33,675 bases of DNA from Deltaproteobacteria bacterium ADurb.Bin151 (GTDB taxonomy: Bacteria > Desulfobacterota > Syntrophia > Syntrophales > Smithellaceae): NCBI GenBank assembly GCA_002070455.1, contig MWDG01000028.1, positions 1 to 33,675 of the forward strand. Direction: 5' to 3'. Made by a program: the position numbers and the translations under genes. Positions 18,652 to 27,051 of the stretch are shown here, piece after piece (positions within the stretch are counted from its first letter, which is position 1; each line of letters begins with the position of its first letter). Under the pieces are notes generated by a model. That model was given only the letters and a program-made list of their open reading frames with translations. It did no database searches and was not told where the DNA came from.

Positions 18652-20754
18652 ATGGAAAAGTTTTTCAGCCCCCGCAGTATTGTAGTTTTCGGCGCATCCG
18701 CCACCAAAATGAATCTGGGACAAATCGTTTTACTTAATAATAAACAAATCGGCTATGAAGGGAATCTATACGGCGTCGGCTCTCAGGAGGGCGACGTGAA
18801 TGGCATTCATATCTACACGAGCGTTGCCAGTCTTCCCGAAACACCCGACGTTGCCATTTTTCTAACGCCTGCTAAAACGGTACCCGGCCTGATGAGGGAA
18901 TGCGGAGAAAAAGGCATTACGCACGTCGTTATCGAATCCGGAGGTTTCAGCGAATACTCACACGGCGATCACACGCTGGAATATGACGTTCTGGCCGTTG
19001 CAAAAAAATACAACATGAAGGTCATCGGTCCCAACTGTGTGGGAACGGTAAACTTTGACATGAAAATGATGATGCCGTTTGCCTTTTTCAAAAATATCCC
19101 GACAGGCGGCAGGCTGGGGCTCATTTCGCAAAGCGGCGGTGTGGGCGGCTCTTATCTGCGCGCAGTGGCCGGTTACGGCATCAAACCCGGCAAGTTCGCG
19201 GCCACCGGGAACAAGCTTCAGCTGGATGAGGCCCACTTTCTTGACTATTTCATCAAAGATCCAAAAACGGACATCATCGCGATGTATCTTGAAGGTTTCA
19301 AGAGAGGACGGGAATTTTTCGATCTGGCGCGAGGGTGTGATAAACCCATCGTTATACAGAAATCAAACCGTTCACCTATCAGCGCGAAAATCGCCCAGTC
19401 CCACACAACGGCACTTTCCAGCGATGACAGCGTCGTGGACGGCGCCTTCAGACAGGCGGCCATTATTCGTGTGGATGATGAACTGGAATTTGTTAATGCC
19501 ATCAAAGTCGTCCGCATGCCCTTGATGAAAGAACGTCGCGTGGCGGTGCTTTCACGCTCGGGCGGCCACGCGGTGCTGACCGCCGACGCCTGCGCGAAAT
19601 ATGGTTTTGAAATGGTCCCTTTCCCGCCATCCTTTATTGAAAAACTCAAAACCATCTACAAGACGCGCGTCATCGCTCATCAGAATCCGCTGGATCTGGG
19701 CGAGATTTTTGACTACACCATTTTCACGGATATTCTGGAAGAAGCCCTCAAACTGGAAAATTACGACGGCGTCTTATTCAATCATCTGTACTCTTCAGAT
19801 TTTGAAGGAGAGATGTCCCGCACTTTCCTGGCCGGTGTGGAAAAGCTGGTTGAAAAATATGCCAAACCGGTTTGTCTGACCATGATTTCCGACCGTGAAG
19901 AACTTCTGAAAATACAGCAGAGTCAACCCTTTCCCATTTTCACATCCCCACTGGAAGCGGCCACGGCGCTCCATGTATCACGAACCTATCACGAACTGAA
20001 AACCCTTCGTGACGGCCGAGGCAAACTGCCGGACTATAGTCTGGATCTGGATATGGTGAAAACGATCCGGTCCCGCTGTGTTCATGAACAGCGCATCGCA
20101 CTAACGGATGAAGCCCTGACAATCTGCGCCTCGGCCGGTCTGCAACCGGTGAAAGACATGCTGATTAAGAACGAAATCCTGCCGGAGAAGATTCCCCTGC
20201 ACTATCCGCTGGCCGTAAAACTTGTCTCGCGCGACGCATCGCATAAATCAGACGTGGGGGGCGTGGCGGTAAACATCCGCAATAAAAAGCAGCTGTCCGA
20301 AACCCTCGTTTCAATGAAAGATAAAATTCAAAAGATTGCCAATCCACCGGCTATCGACGGATACCTGCTCCAGGAGATGGCACCTGAAGGGATTGAATGC
20401 TTCGTCGGGGGACGCCGTGATCCGGCCTTCGGACCCGTTATTGTGGCAGGTCTGGGGGGAATCTTTATTGAAATATTCAAAGATACTTCCATCCGTCTGG
20501 CACCGGTTACACCTAATGAAGCGGCCAATATGATGAAAGAACTGAAAGCCTATCCGCTGCTTCAGGGCGCCAGGGGGAAAAAACCCGCGGATTGTCAGGC
20601 GCTGGTTGATATCATTTGCAGGACATCCGCCCTGCTTGCCGCCTGTCCCGACATTACCGAAATTGACCTGAATCCAGTCATTGTGCACCCGGAAGGTCAG
20701 GGCGCGAGTATCGTTGATGCACGAATTTTTTTTGAGGAGCCGACCGTTACCTGA
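18652..20754 (+). CDS. Acetate/acyl-CoA ligase (ADP-forming), fused alpha-beta
   Basis: The 700-residue protein joins the alpha and beta parts of NDP-forming acyl-CoA synthetase. It has a CoA-binding Rossmann domain (about 1-125: SIVVFGASATK and IGPNCVGTVN) and a CoA-ligase domain (about 140-300: LISQSGGVGGS; the phosphohistidine is His251 in AQSHTTAL). A second ligase/linker domain follows, then an ATP-grasp domain (about 480-695: AVKLVSRDASHKSDVGGVAV, then GGRRDPAFGPVIVAGLGGIF). It converts acyl-CoA, ADP and phosphate to acid, CoA and ATP, usually for energy conservation in fermenters and syntrophs. Substrate specificity cannot be read from sequence. AAAGGAG lies 10 nt before the ATG. It is monocistronic, with a hairpin after its stop. 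Confidence 0.94.
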   Translation: MEKFFSPRSIVVFGASATKMNLGQIVLLNNKQIGYEGNLYGVGSQEGDVNGIHIYTSVASLPETPDVAIFLTPAKTVPGLMRECGEKGITHVVIESGGFSEYSHGDHTLEYDVLAVAKKYNMKVIGPNCVGTVNFDMKMMMPFAFFKNIPTGGRLGLISQSGGVGGSYLRAVAGYGIKPGKFAATGNKLQLDEAHFLDYFIKDPKTDIIAMYLEGFKRGREFFDLARGCDKPIVIQKSNRSPISAKIAQSHTTALSSDDSVVDGAFRQAAIIRVDDELEFVNAIKVVRMPLMKERRVAVLSRSGGHAVLTADACAKYGFEMVPFPPSFIEKLKTIYKTRVIAHQNPLDLGEIFDYTIFTDILEEALKLENYDGVLFNHLYSSDFEGEMSRTFLAGVEKLVEKYAKPVCLTMISDREELLKIQQSQPFPIFTSPLEAATALHVSRTYHELKTLRDGRGKLPDYSLDLDMVKTIRSRCVHEQRIALTDEALTICASAGLQPVKDMLIKNEILPEKIPLHYPLAVKLVSRDASHKSDVGGVAVNIRNKKQLSETLVSMKDKIQKIANPPAIDGYLLQEMAPEGIECFVGGRRDPAFGPVIVAGLGGIFIEIFKDTSIRLAPVTPNEAANMMKELKAYPLLQGARGKKPADCQALVDIICRTSALLAACPDITEIDLNPVIVHPEGQGASIVDARIFFEEPTVT

Positions 20755-20788
20755 AATTATTCCCCATGCAGGATAACCATATGGCTCA

Positions 20789-20848
20789 GGGAGCATAAAA
20801 CCGTCTTGCCATACCGGAATCAATGGCTGCAACCGGCTTTATGCTCCC
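20789..20848. terminator. Long hairpin between convergent genes, likely bidirectional terminator
   Basis: GGGAGCATAAAACCG (20789-20803) pairs with CGGCTTTATGCTCCC (20834-20848), 15 bp with one G-U/A-C position. The 30-nt loop contains an inner GCCAT/ATGGC pair. It lies between the stop of the acyl-CoA synthetase gene and the stop of the convergent PAS protein gene, the right place to end both transcripts. No T-run follows on either side, so a classic intrinsic terminator is not proven. Confidence 0.55.
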
Positions 20849-20894
20849 CGTGCTCACCCCCCACCTGGTGATACCATACGAATTCCCGCAAAGA

Positions 20895-22199
20895 TCAATT
20901 CACCAAATCCGGCCTGACAGCATTGCCCCTGTGTGGAATGCCCTCACAATCTTCACGCGAAACCGGCAGATACAGCACAAAAGACAAACCGCATCCGATC
21001 TTACTGTATGCATTAATAAATCCATTATGATCCCTGATCACTTCACGGACAATGGACAACTCGAGCCCTGTAGCACTTTTTTTCATGAATTTTTTTGCAT
21101 AAAAAGGCTCAAACAGATGACAAACCTCTTCATCCTCAAGTCCGCCGCCCGTGCTGCTGATTGATAAGACCACGTATTCACCTTCACACAAGTTATCCTC
21201 ATACCGAACCGGACAGCCAAGATAGACCGTTCTTGTGGCAATTGAAATCACGCCGTCGGGTTCAGTCTGCTTAAACGACAGGGACAAAAGATCCAGAATG
21301 GACTTGTCCAGTTGAGACAACGAAGCATTCACATTCCGCAGGGAAGGTTCAAAATCCATCTTTATTGTTACATCAGGATACCGCTGTGATAATTTTTGAA
21401 ATTCATTTTTTTTCAGACACGCCTGGATTCTTTCATTGATATAGATGATCTGGCGATTCTCTTCGTCCTTACGGGATACCGCCAGAAGATCCTGGATAAA
21501 GGTCACTGCCCGTTCCCCTGAATCAATGATATTGCCGACATGGTCATGAAATGCATTGCTGCCCGGACCATCGCATGAACTCAGAATCTCTCCGTGAGCG
21601 ATAATGCCGCCCATGAGACGATTGAGCTCACGGGCAACACCGTTGGTAATATTCACCAAACAGGACATTTTTTCCGCTTTATTAAATGCTTCTTCGTATC
21701 TTTTCCGGCTGGTTTCCTGTTTTTTGAAACCGCTGATGTCCCGCAGGATGCCCTGATATCCAATCACCTTTCCGCTCCTGTCGCGTATCGGACTGGAACT
21801 GATGCCGACCCAACAATATGTACCGTCTTTCCTTTTCATCTGAAGTTCATAGAATGCAAGCGCTGTCTGAACCCCCCTCGCTTCATCATTCATCCGCGAA
21901 CTGTTGCCTTTATACAGTTTCTCTATGCTTTCCGGAGACAAAAAATCCATAAGAGATCGTCCGATAAAATCTTCACTTTTGAATCCGCCGGTGACCGTGC
22001 CGCATGCCGCATTGGTAAAAGTAATCTTGAAATTTGTATCTACCTGCCAGAAGGCTTCAAAAGCGTGATCAACAATATACTGGATATCTTTTGATTCTTT
22101 CCCGTCGTTTGTTCCCGCACAGTCCTTTTCAGGAGGCGCATCGGTGGCAAAAGTGGTTTGTTTGACATCATTGAATTGATTTTCAGTTTCATTAACCAT
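20895..22199 (-). CDS. PAS protein with a degenerate histidine-kinase core (pseudokinase)
   Basis: The 434-residue protein has a variable N-terminus (1-35), one PAS domain (about 40-165: VDTNFKITFTNAACGTVTGG, then DGTYCWVGISSSPIRDRSGK) and a kinase-shaped C-terminal half. In the H-box position it reads GVARELNRLM, with Arg190 in place of His. The N-box reads LDLLSLSFKQTEPDG without the Asn. G1 reads SSTGGGL without the Asp, and G2 reads ATGLELS. It therefore lacks every residue needed for ATP binding and autophosphorylation, yet has kept full length and an open frame. I used the ATG at 22199; a GTG at 22217 is possible. A perfect -35 (TTGACA) lies upstream at 22497. It is probably a PAS-based scaffold or sensor acting through dimerisation. 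Confidence 0.85.
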   Translation of the reverse strand: MVNETENQFNDVKQTTFATDAPPEKDCAGTNDGKESKDIQYIVDHAFEAFWQVDTNFKITFTNAACGTVTGGFKSEDFIGRSLMDFLSPESIEKLYKGNSSRMNDEARGVQTALAFYELQMKRKDGTYCWVGISSSPIRDRSGKVIGYQGILRDISGFKKQETSRKRYEEAFNKAEKMSCLVNITNGVARELNRLMGGIIAHGEILSSCDGPGSNAFHDHVGNIIDSGERAVTFIQDLLAVSRKDEENRQIIYINERIQACLKKNEFQKLSQRYPDVTIKMDFEPSLRNVNASLSQLDKSILDLLSLSFKQTEPDGVISIATRTVYLGCPVRYEDNLCEGEYVVLSISSTGGGLEDEEVCHLFEPFYAKKFMKKSATGLELSIVREVIRDHNGFINAYSKIGCGLSFVLYLPVSREDCEGIPHRGNAVRPDLVN

Positions 22200-22468
22200 T
22201 CTGATTTTTAACCTCACAAAATTTAATCATCATCCGGGAATAATGCTTTCTTCATTCGACCCATTGAGCCACCATGGAAGATCGCTTAAAAAATCCTTAC
22301 AGGCTTACAGCATAAAAAAACGATTTTTGATTGATTCTCCGTCCAAAATGAATTATTCATTGAAACATCTGCAGAATGCTGGTCCCGGAAAGTCGATGGG
22401 TTGCGTGCATCGCTGATCCATCAACCGGAAATTATGGCATTCTTCATAAATACATTTATTGGGCTGCA

Positions 22469-22497
22469 TTTGTATTCGACAAATGAAAGACTGTCAA
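22469..22497 (-). promoter_or_regulatory. Candidate promoter of the PAS pseudokinase
   Basis: On the minus strand TTGACA (22497-22492) is followed after 17 nt by TACAAA (22474-22469). The -35 is perfect and the -10 matches four of six. The predicted start leaves an unusually long leader of about 260 nt. Confidence 0.4.
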
Positions 22498-22511
22498 TAT
22501 GCAGAGGCACA

Positions 22512-22557
22512 ATGAAATAAAATAGCATTTCATGGTGAAATGGTTATTTTATTTCAT
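22512..22557. promoter_or_regulatory. Nested AT-rich palindrome I (ATGAAAT/ATTTCAT)
   Basis: ATGAAATAAAATA (22512-22524) is the exact reverse complement of TATTTTATTTCAT (22545-22557). Inside it CATTTCA (22526-22532) and TGAAATG (22536-22542) form a second stem with a 3-nt loop. The whole can fold into a hairpin of about 20 bp. It lies between the divergent PAS pseudokinase and DUF748 genes, just upstream of the candidate pseudokinase promoter. It ends in ATTTCATCTA, as does palindrome II. Confidence 0.7.
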
Positions 22558-22652
22558 CTATATTCTTTTTATGAAAATGTGAAATAAGGGAGCAAATACT
22601 CAATTTTACGGATTTATCAATTATTCGACGCATTTTCTGCGATATCGAGGAA

Positions 22653-22679
22653 AGATGAAATGAAAATATCATTTCATCT
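22653..22679. promoter_or_regulatory. AT-rich palindrome II (AGATGAAATGA/TCATTTCATCT)
   Basis: AGATGAAATGA (22653-22663) and TCATTTCATCT (22669-22679) form a perfect 11-bp inverted repeat around a 5-nt centre. It shares the ATGAAAT/ATTTCAT core and the trailing ATTTCATCTA with palindrome I, 120 nt upstream. A possible -10 (CATAAT, 22702-22707) follows, so the palindrome sits where an activator or repressor of the DUF748 gene would bind. Confidence 0.65.
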
Positions 22680-22814
22680 AAATTGGATCACATCAAACAT
22701 TCATAATAAAACGGTTTTTATGGCCGATGAACGTCATGCCGCATTTTCGTCCATACCGAAAAACTTTTGCGCCGCATAGGCCATGAATTTTTTATAAAAA
22801 AGGAACCTGTGAAC

Positions 22815-25760
22815 ATGAAGATTGCAAAAAAAATTCTCACCGTCGTCATCATTTTTGCGGTAATCATCGGCATTATTGGATTCCTTATCCTTCCATATGT
22901 GATCAAGCCGATTGCAACCGAAAAGATTTCCAAGGCTCTGCATCGGGAAACGTCCATTGATCAGATAAAAATCAATCCCTATTCTCTTTCCGTAACCATC
23001 AGGGGTTTCAAACTGGCTGACCCCGGTCAGGAAAAACCGTTTGTCGCATTTGATGAACTTTACGTTAATGCCGGGGCCTTTGTCTCGATCTTCAGGCGCG
23101 CTCTGATCCTGGAAGAAATCAGACTCAATAAGCCTTATGTCGGGATCACCCGCAACACGGACGGAACGTATAATTTTTCCGATTTGATTCCCAAAGAGGA
23201 AGCCAAAAAAGAAGAGCCTTCAAAACCTTTTCTTTTTTCACTCAACAATATTCAGATCACGGGCGGCAATATTGATTTTCGTGATTTGCCGAATAAAACC
23301 AGCCACACCGTGCGTGATCTTCAACTGGCAATCCCCTTCGTTTCCAATATTGAATATTACATGAAAAATTACGTTCAACCAAGATTTTCGGCCTTCGTGA
23401 ACGGTCATGGTGTGGCAATCGGAGGGAAAACAAAACCTTTTCTGACATCACGGGAAACCTCTTTAATCATCGACATGAAAAATATTGATGTTCCCTATTA
23501 CCTGCAATATGTGCCCGTGAAAATGAACTTTAAACTGACCGAGGCACGGCTGGACACGAATATCCATGTCAATTTCATCATGCCCGAGGGGAAATCGCCA
23601 GAGCTGAAACTGACTGGACATGCTGTTTTAAGAAGCCTGAATATAGTCGACCCGCAGGGAAACAAAATCCTTCGTCTTCCCGCACTGAAAGTGAATCTTG
23701 CTTCCATTGAACCCTTTAAGCCCTCGGTCCATCTGTCTCAGATCGCCCTCGATGCCCCCGAGCTTGTGATCAAGCGTGACAAGTCCGGCAAAATCAATCT
23801 ATCAAAGCTTATCGACCCGGGAAAGAAGCCTCAGGGGACAAAGCCTCCGGCCTCTGCTGCAAAAAAGGAAGTCAGCAACGAAAAGAAAAAAGAACTTACC
23901 CTGCTTGTTGACAATCTTCTGATTGACAAAGCCGACATCACCTTCACCGACGAACAGCCGCGCAAGCCGGTAAAAATTCAGATCAATCCCCTGCGCCTGA
24001 ATGTTTCCAAAATATCGCTTAGCAAGGGCGATTTGGCCAATGTTGACCTCTCCCTGATCATGGATCAAAACACAAATATTACCGTTAAAGGCCCGGTCAG
24101 TTTCCAGCCGCTTTCCGCCGATCTGGCGCTGAATGTGAAGGATCTTGCCATCCGGCCGTTCCAGCCCTATTTTAGCGATGCCGTGCAACTGGACATCACG
24201 CGAGGTTCAATATCAACGGACGGAAAATTTTCCATGAAGATGGACGCAAAAAACAAACCCGTCATCAAATATCTGGGGGGACTTTCTATCGCACAATTTG
24301 CCTCCATCGATCAGATTCACACGCATGATTTCTTGAAATTCAAGCAGCTTGATTTCAACTCTCTGGACGTCGGATACAATCCACTTTCTGTGTCAATCAA
24401 GGAAATTGCGATTCGTGATTTCTTTTCCAAAATCGTCATCAATAAAGGCGGCACCACGAACATCCAGGATATCATGAGCCCGCCGAAAAAATATGCAGGA
24501 CAGAAAACCCCGCCCGGTCCCGAACCTCCCAAACCGGCTGAACATGCAAAATCCTCTCAGAAACCGCCGGACATTAAAATCAGCAAGGTCAGCTTTTTGG
24601 GTGGCACAGTAGATTTTGCTGATTACAACATCAGGCCGAACTATGCCGTGAAGATGCTCAACCTCAAAGGAAGCGTAACGGGGCTTTCATCGCAGGAGAT
24701 CTCACGGGCAAAAGTGAAACTGAAGGGCAATATCGGCTATGGGTCGCCCCTGTATATCGCCGGGACCATCAATCCTCTGAAAAAGGACCTTTTCGCTGAT
24801 ATTAAAATCAACTTTAAAAATCTTGAAATGAGCCAGATGACGCCCTATGCGATTAAATTTCTGGGCTATCCTATCATTAAAGGAAAACTCAATTTTGATG
24901 TGTCCTATCTGGTCGATAAGAGGAAACTCACCGCCGAGAACAAGATTTTCTTTGACCAGCTCACTTTCGGGGATAAAGTGGACAGCCCCGACGCCATCAA
25001 AGCACCCGTGACACTGGCAGTATCCCTGTTAACCGACCGCAATGGGCAGATCAAACTGGATATTCCGTTGTCCGGAAGCCTGGACGATCCCAAGTTTAGA
25101 GTGTGGCCGCTAGTGTGGCAGATCCTCGTTAATCTTATTACCAAGGCGGTCACGGCACCTTTCTCTCTTCTGTCTTCTGTAACCGGTGGCGGAGACGAAA
25201 TGAGCTTTGTCGAATTTGACTACGGCAGCTCGGTTCTTGCGGAAGATGGCAGGAAAAAAATTGAAGCCCTGGCCAAGGTACTTTACGACCGTCCCAGCCT
25301 GAAACTGGATATTGAAGGCTACGTTGACCCGGCAAAGGATAAAGAAGGTCTCAAGCAGGCGGAACTTCATCGTCTGATGAAAACCCAGAAGCTCAAAGAA
25401 ATGGCTGACAAGGATCAGCAGACCATGCCGCTCAAGGATATTACGATTACTCCTTCTGAATATGAAAAATACCTTACACTGGCGTACAAAGCAGCCAGGT
25501 TTTCCAAACCGAGGACGGCACTGGTCATCCCTAAAAAATTGCCGCGGGCCGAAATGGAAAAACTGTTTCATGACAACATCCCCGTCACAGACAACGACTT
25601 AACAGAGCTTGCAGCCAAACGCGCAGAGGCCGTCCGCGAACAGCTTCTGCAGGACAGTAAAGTCGAACCGGCACGGATTTTTATTGTTAAAGCTCCATCG
25701 CTGGCGCCGGAGAAAAAAGAAAAAGCGAAAAACAGCCGGGTGGGTTTTAAATTGAAATAG
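22815..25760 (+). CDS. DUF748 (AsmA-like) envelope protein with OmpA-like C-terminal segments
   Basis: The 981-residue protein has an N-terminal membrane anchor (about residues 5-32) followed by a long beta-rich periplasmic body typical of DUF748/AsmA-like proteins (for example FVAFDELYVNAGAFVSIFRR, then LILEEIRLNKPYVGI). Low-complexity Lys/Pro linkers fall near residues 110-125, 335-360 and 560-590. Near 805-850 an OmpA-like start appears (FVEFDYGSSVLAEDGRKKIE, DIEGYVDPAKD). Its expected second half (AAKRAEAVREQLL, then RIFIVKAP) appears only near the C-terminus, after an insertion of about 80-100 residues. The ATG at 22815 with AAGGA upstream is preferred over a TTG at 22767. AsmA-like proteins are linked to lipid transport and envelope integrity; the role here is inferred. 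Confidence 0.88.
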   Translation: MKIAKKILTVVIIFAVIIGIIGFLILPYVIKPIATEKISKALHRETSIDQIKINPYSLSVTIRGFKLADPGQEKPFVAFDELYVNAGAFVSIFRRALILEEIRLNKPYVGITRNTDGTYNFSDLIPKEEAKKEEPSKPFLFSLNNIQITGGNIDFRDLPNKTSHTVRDLQLAIPFVSNIEYYMKNYVQPRFSAFVNGHGVAIGGKTKPFLTSRETSLIIDMKNIDVPYYLQYVPVKMNFKLTEARLDTNIHVNFIMPEGKSPELKLTGHAVLRSLNIVDPQGNKILRLPALKVNLASIEPFKPSVHLSQIALDAPELVIKRDKSGKINLSKLIDPGKKPQGTKPPASAAKKEVSNEKKKELTLLVDNLLIDKADITFTDEQPRKPVKIQINPLRLNVSKISLSKGDLANVDLSLIMDQNTNITVKGPVSFQPLSADLALNVKDLAIRPFQPYFSDAVQLDITRGSISTDGKFSMKMDAKNKPVIKYLGGLSIAQFASIDQIHTHDFLKFKQLDFNSLDVGYNPLSVSIKEIAIRDFFSKIVINKGGTTNIQDIMSPPKKYAGQKTPPGPEPPKPAEHAKSSQKPPDIKISKVSFLGGTVDFADYNIRPNYAVKMLNLKGSVTGLSSQEISRAKVKLKGNIGYGSPLYIAGTINPLKKDLFADIKINFKNLEMSQMTPYAIKFLGYPIIKGKLNFDVSYLVDKRKLTAENKIFFDQLTFGDKVDSPDAIKAPVTLAVSLLTDRNGQIKLDIPLSGSLDDPKFRVWPLVWQILVNLITKAVTAPFSLLSSVTGGGDEMSFVEFDYGSSVLAEDGRKKIEALAKVLYDRPSLKLDIEGYVDPAKDKEGLKQAELHRLMKTQKLKEMADKDQQTMPLKDITITPSEYEKYLTLAYKAARFSKPRTALVIPKKLPRAEMEKLFHDNIPVTDNDLTELAAKRAEAVREQLLQDSKVEPARIFIVKAPSLAPEKKEKAKNSRVGFKLK

Positions 25761-25852
25761 CACGGATGGCCGTAACGCGCTTGGGTGGCCTGGTCGAAAG
25801 TAACTTAAACAGACTATTTTACAAAATAATCGGAGATCCGGAGCAGGAATCC

Positions 25853-27034
25853 ATGAGTAGTTTTACCGTCCATGGAAGATTCAACAAACACACCACAGGG
25901 GTGATCCTGCTCCTGATTTGCATTTTACTGACCTCCTGCCAGGCAATCCGGCCGTCATCATGCCCTTTCCAGTATCCACAGGCCAGATGTTTACCCAGTT
26001 TTCCCGATCGGGACGGCTGGTACGGGGCGGATGGAGCTTACTCCATCAAATTGGACGAACAGCGCACCCTCTGGCTGTTCGGCGACACGTTTGTATCGGA
26101 AGAACCCAAAAGAAAAGATCGTATCGGGATGGACGTTCTTTTGGGAACCACGATGGCCATTTCCACCTGCTCTGAAAACACCGGGTTTAACATTCAATAT
26201 TACCTGAAAAAGAAAAACGGCAAATTTGTATCCTCGTTTGGCAACAATGAATTTCTCTGGCCTCAGGACCCGTTCATTGCGAAGGACACTTTGTACATTC
26301 CCCTCCTGATCATCATCGCCCTTCCTGAAAATCCGTCGCCGTTCAATTTCAAAGTCGGTGGTCACAAGATAGCCCGGATCAGAGATTTCCAGAATGACAA
26401 TCCTAATTTATGGCCTGTTGACTACCTGGACTGGACCAACGCTCTGGCGCAAGGCATTGAAGCCCTGGCAACAACATCTGTCGTTTATGATCCATATGTT
26501 TATTTTTATCCCCTCTATCGGTATAACGCCGGCAACATCCACATCTGGGGCAACATTCTGGCGCGGATTCCCATTAACCGGTTGGAAGACCCCGCCGGCC
26601 ATTTTGAATATCTGATGAAGGAAAATATCTGGAAAAAAAATCTGCAACCTGAAGAAGCGAAAATTGTTTTTTCGGCGGGCGTTTCCGAACTCAGCGTTCG
26701 CTATCACCCGGAGAATCAGGAATGGATGGCCGTTTACCTCTCGCCTGAAAATAAGGGGCGTCAGCTTTTATACTCAACGTCCCCGAAACTGGAGGGTCCG
26801 TGGAGTACACCTGCGCCTCTTATTGAATCCGTTGCCGAAGTGGACCCCGCAAGCCCTCTTTATGATCAACATACTTTTTGTTACGCGGGCAAGGAACACC
26901 GTCAATTCGCGTGTGGCAGAGACATCGTCGTCACTTATGTCTGCAATTCAGTCGAGGACATCGACAAACAGGAAAGCTTTATCCGCAAAAACCCTTTTCT
27001 CTATCGGCCGTCGGTTGTCACGATCCGGCGCTGA
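25853..27034 (+). CDS. DUF4185-type lipoprotein
   Basis: The 393-residue protein has a lipoprotein signal (GVILLLICILLTSC, lipobox LTSC, Cys29 from the chosen start). A globular domain follows with repeated beta-propeller-like blades: DGWYGADGAYSIKLDEQRTL, then WLFGDTFV, later SELSVRYHPENQEWMAVYLS, and PWSTPAPLIE. This is the pattern of DUF4185, a family related in fold to glycoside hydrolases and sialidase-like propellers; enzyme activity is not shown. The start at 25853 has AGGA six bases upstream and gives a proper signal peptide. The frame is open back to 25766 but without a ribosome site. It follows the DUF748 gene by 92 nt and may share its transcript. Confidence 0.82.
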   Translation: MSSFTVHGRFNKHTTGVILLLICILLTSCQAIRPSSCPFQYPQARCLPSFPDRDGWYGADGAYSIKLDEQRTLWLFGDTFVSEEPKRKDRIGMDVLLGTTMAISTCSENTGFNIQYYLKKKNGKFVSSFGNNEFLWPQDPFIAKDTLYIPLLIIIALPENPSPFNFKVGGHKIARIRDFQNDNPNLWPVDYLDWTNALAQGIEALATTSVVYDPYVYFYPLYRYNAGNIHIWGNILARIPINRLEDPAGHFEYLMKENIWKKNLQPEEAKIVFSAGVSELSVRYHPENQEWMAVYLSPENKGRQLLYSTSPKLEGPWSTPAPLIESVAEVDPASPLYDQHTFCYAGKEHRQFACGRDIVVTYVCNSVEDIDKQESFIRKNPFLYRPSVVTIRR

Positions 27035-27051
27035 TCATGTGATCATTGCTT

